The notes below the pieces were generated by a model, which saw nothing but the letters and a program-made list of their open reading frames with translations, had not been told where the DNA came from and did no database searches. From the NCBI GenBank assembly GCA_017882455.1, contig JADGPL010000021.1, positions 1-58,680 on the forward strand: a DNA stretch of 58,680 bases. The letters run 5' to 3'. Position 1 is the stretch's first letter. Every line of letters starts with the position of its first letter. Source of the stretch: Solirubrobacteraceae bacterium. Lineage in GTDB: Bacteria > Actinomycetota > Thermoleophilia > Solirubrobacterales > Solirubrobacteraceae. Below are positions 58,410-58,680 of this stretch, piece by piece. The translations under genes and the position numbers were made by a program.

Positions 58410-58680
58410 CTATCCCCACTCCAGCGCTAGCTGCTCGCGGGCGGGGGCGACGATCTCCTGGTGGAAGCGGTGGTGCAGCTCCACGAGCGAGTCGAGTCCG
58501 CGGTCGGTGAAAAACCGGGTCCGCAGACCGTTGTCGACTTGTGGAATGTGGCTCAGCGCCCACAGGGATCTGCGTCCCGCGTAGACGCCGTGCCATGCTG
58601 CCCGCGGGTTAGCGCCGAGGGCGATGAGGTTGCGAACGATCGTCGGACGGCGCTTCCAGTGGTGCAGCAGGATCGCACGC
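58410..58680 (-). CDS. Group II intron reverse transcriptase/maturase, C-terminal part (partial)
   Basis: About 89 codons at the C-terminus; the rest is outside the window. The sequence LLHHWKRRPTIVRNLIALGA, then NPRAAWHGVYAGRRSLWALS and later LRTRFFTDRGLDSLVELHHR, matches the end of the maturase (domain X/DNA-binding) region of group II intron RTs ('qWKr.rtr.r.L..lGv....a...a.s.kg.WrlS.....h.alt...f...GL.sL'). Required for splicing and mobility. It ends at a TAG 51 bp before domain V. Confidence 0.8.
   Translation of the reverse strand, partial: RAILLHHWKRRPTIVRNLIALGANPRAAWHGVYAGRRSLWALSHIPQVDNGLRTRFFTDRGLDSLVELHHRFHQEIVAPAREQLALEWG

Larger units (their letters stand above)
58290..58680 (-). 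mobile_element. Group II intron, 3' part (runs past the window end)
   Basis: On the minus strand: the end of an intron-encoded RT/maturase (stop 58410), then domain V at 58329-58359, then a domain VI hairpin (GCCGGGGCGG-GCAA-CCGCCCCGGC) with a following TACCCGAC as the likely 3' end at about 58290. The intron is inserted at or just beyond the OrfB coding end of the IS3 element, in the opposite orientation. The 5' part is outside the window. Confidence 0.8.

Noticed and set aside
58291-58510. C-terminal extension of OrfB beyond 58290
   Set aside because: This part is antisense to group II intron domains V/VI and the RT end, so the open frame is accidental.

Overview
The window is high-GC DNA, apart from a locally lower-GC stretch after tRNA-Phe near the right end. 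It has dense actinobacterial-style operons with overlapping ATGA/GTGA junctions, frequent GTG/TTG starts, lipoproteins of the 'L-x-G-C-G-S-S-S' type, and hairpin terminators without U-tracts. I infer an actinobacterium, plausibly of the Thermoleophilia/Solirubrobacterales kind; this rests on overall gene style and content, not on a marker gene.

Layout. (1) 1-97: tail of an IS481/IS3-type transposase. (2) 183-10910: a 10.7-kb genomic island integrated into the 3' end of tRNA-Arg(CCT). It is bounded by perfect 42-bp direct repeats and carries a tyrosine integrase, an excisionase-like HTH protein, an XRE repressor, winged-helix and RHH-like proteins, a MNT/HEPN pair, a small DUF2188/zinc-ribbon operon, and an m5C methyltransferase / ApaLI-like endonuclease / Vsr operon flanked by two matching hairpins. 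(3) 10933-20088: chromosomal genes, including a DUF-type membrane protein, a DHA2-family drug exporter, two lipoproteins, galT, a TlpA-like thioredoxin and a DEAD/DEAH helicase with a long acidic linker. (4) 29221 down to 20081, minus strand: one long tetrapyrrole and cytochrome c maturation operon in the order sirohaem-type dehydrogenase, ccmABC(D), hemA, hemC, vapBC, cobA-hemD, SAM hydrolase, birA. (5) 29433-32394, minus: an aldehyde dehydrogenase homologue that has lost its catalytic cysteine, and rarA; three tandem 24-bp palindromes follow the dehydrogenase. (6) 32527-39987, plus: a five-gene peptide ABC importer with an M20 peptidase. (7) 40071-44186: an FtsH-like protease with a His/Ala-rich N-terminus, methylmalonyl-CoA epimerase, a small protein, a PAP2 phosphatase and ychF. 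(8) 44297-55975: an amine-oxidase pseudogene, 5'-3' exonuclease, SpoIID-like protein, succinate-semialdehyde dehydrogenase, methyltransferase, cupredoxin, UspA, lipoprotein, an HD-GYP/B12-binding fusion, a sugar epimerase and an M23 peptidase. (9) 56040-58680: tRNA-Phe, a locally lower-GC stretch with a small membrane ORF, an IS3-family element, and a group II intron nested at the end of that IS.

The main functional modules are the tRNA-anchored island, whose R-M/Vsr unit looks like a self-contained cassette, and the minus-strand operon, which would supply tetrapyrrole precursors (hemA, hemC, hemD), sirohaem (cobA plus the dehydrogenase) and haem delivery to apocytochromes (ccmABC). The most unusual points are the covarying hairpins around the R-M operon, the HD-GYP/cobalamin fusion, the Cys-to-Arg aldehyde dehydrogenase, the His-rich FtsH and the triple palindrome array.
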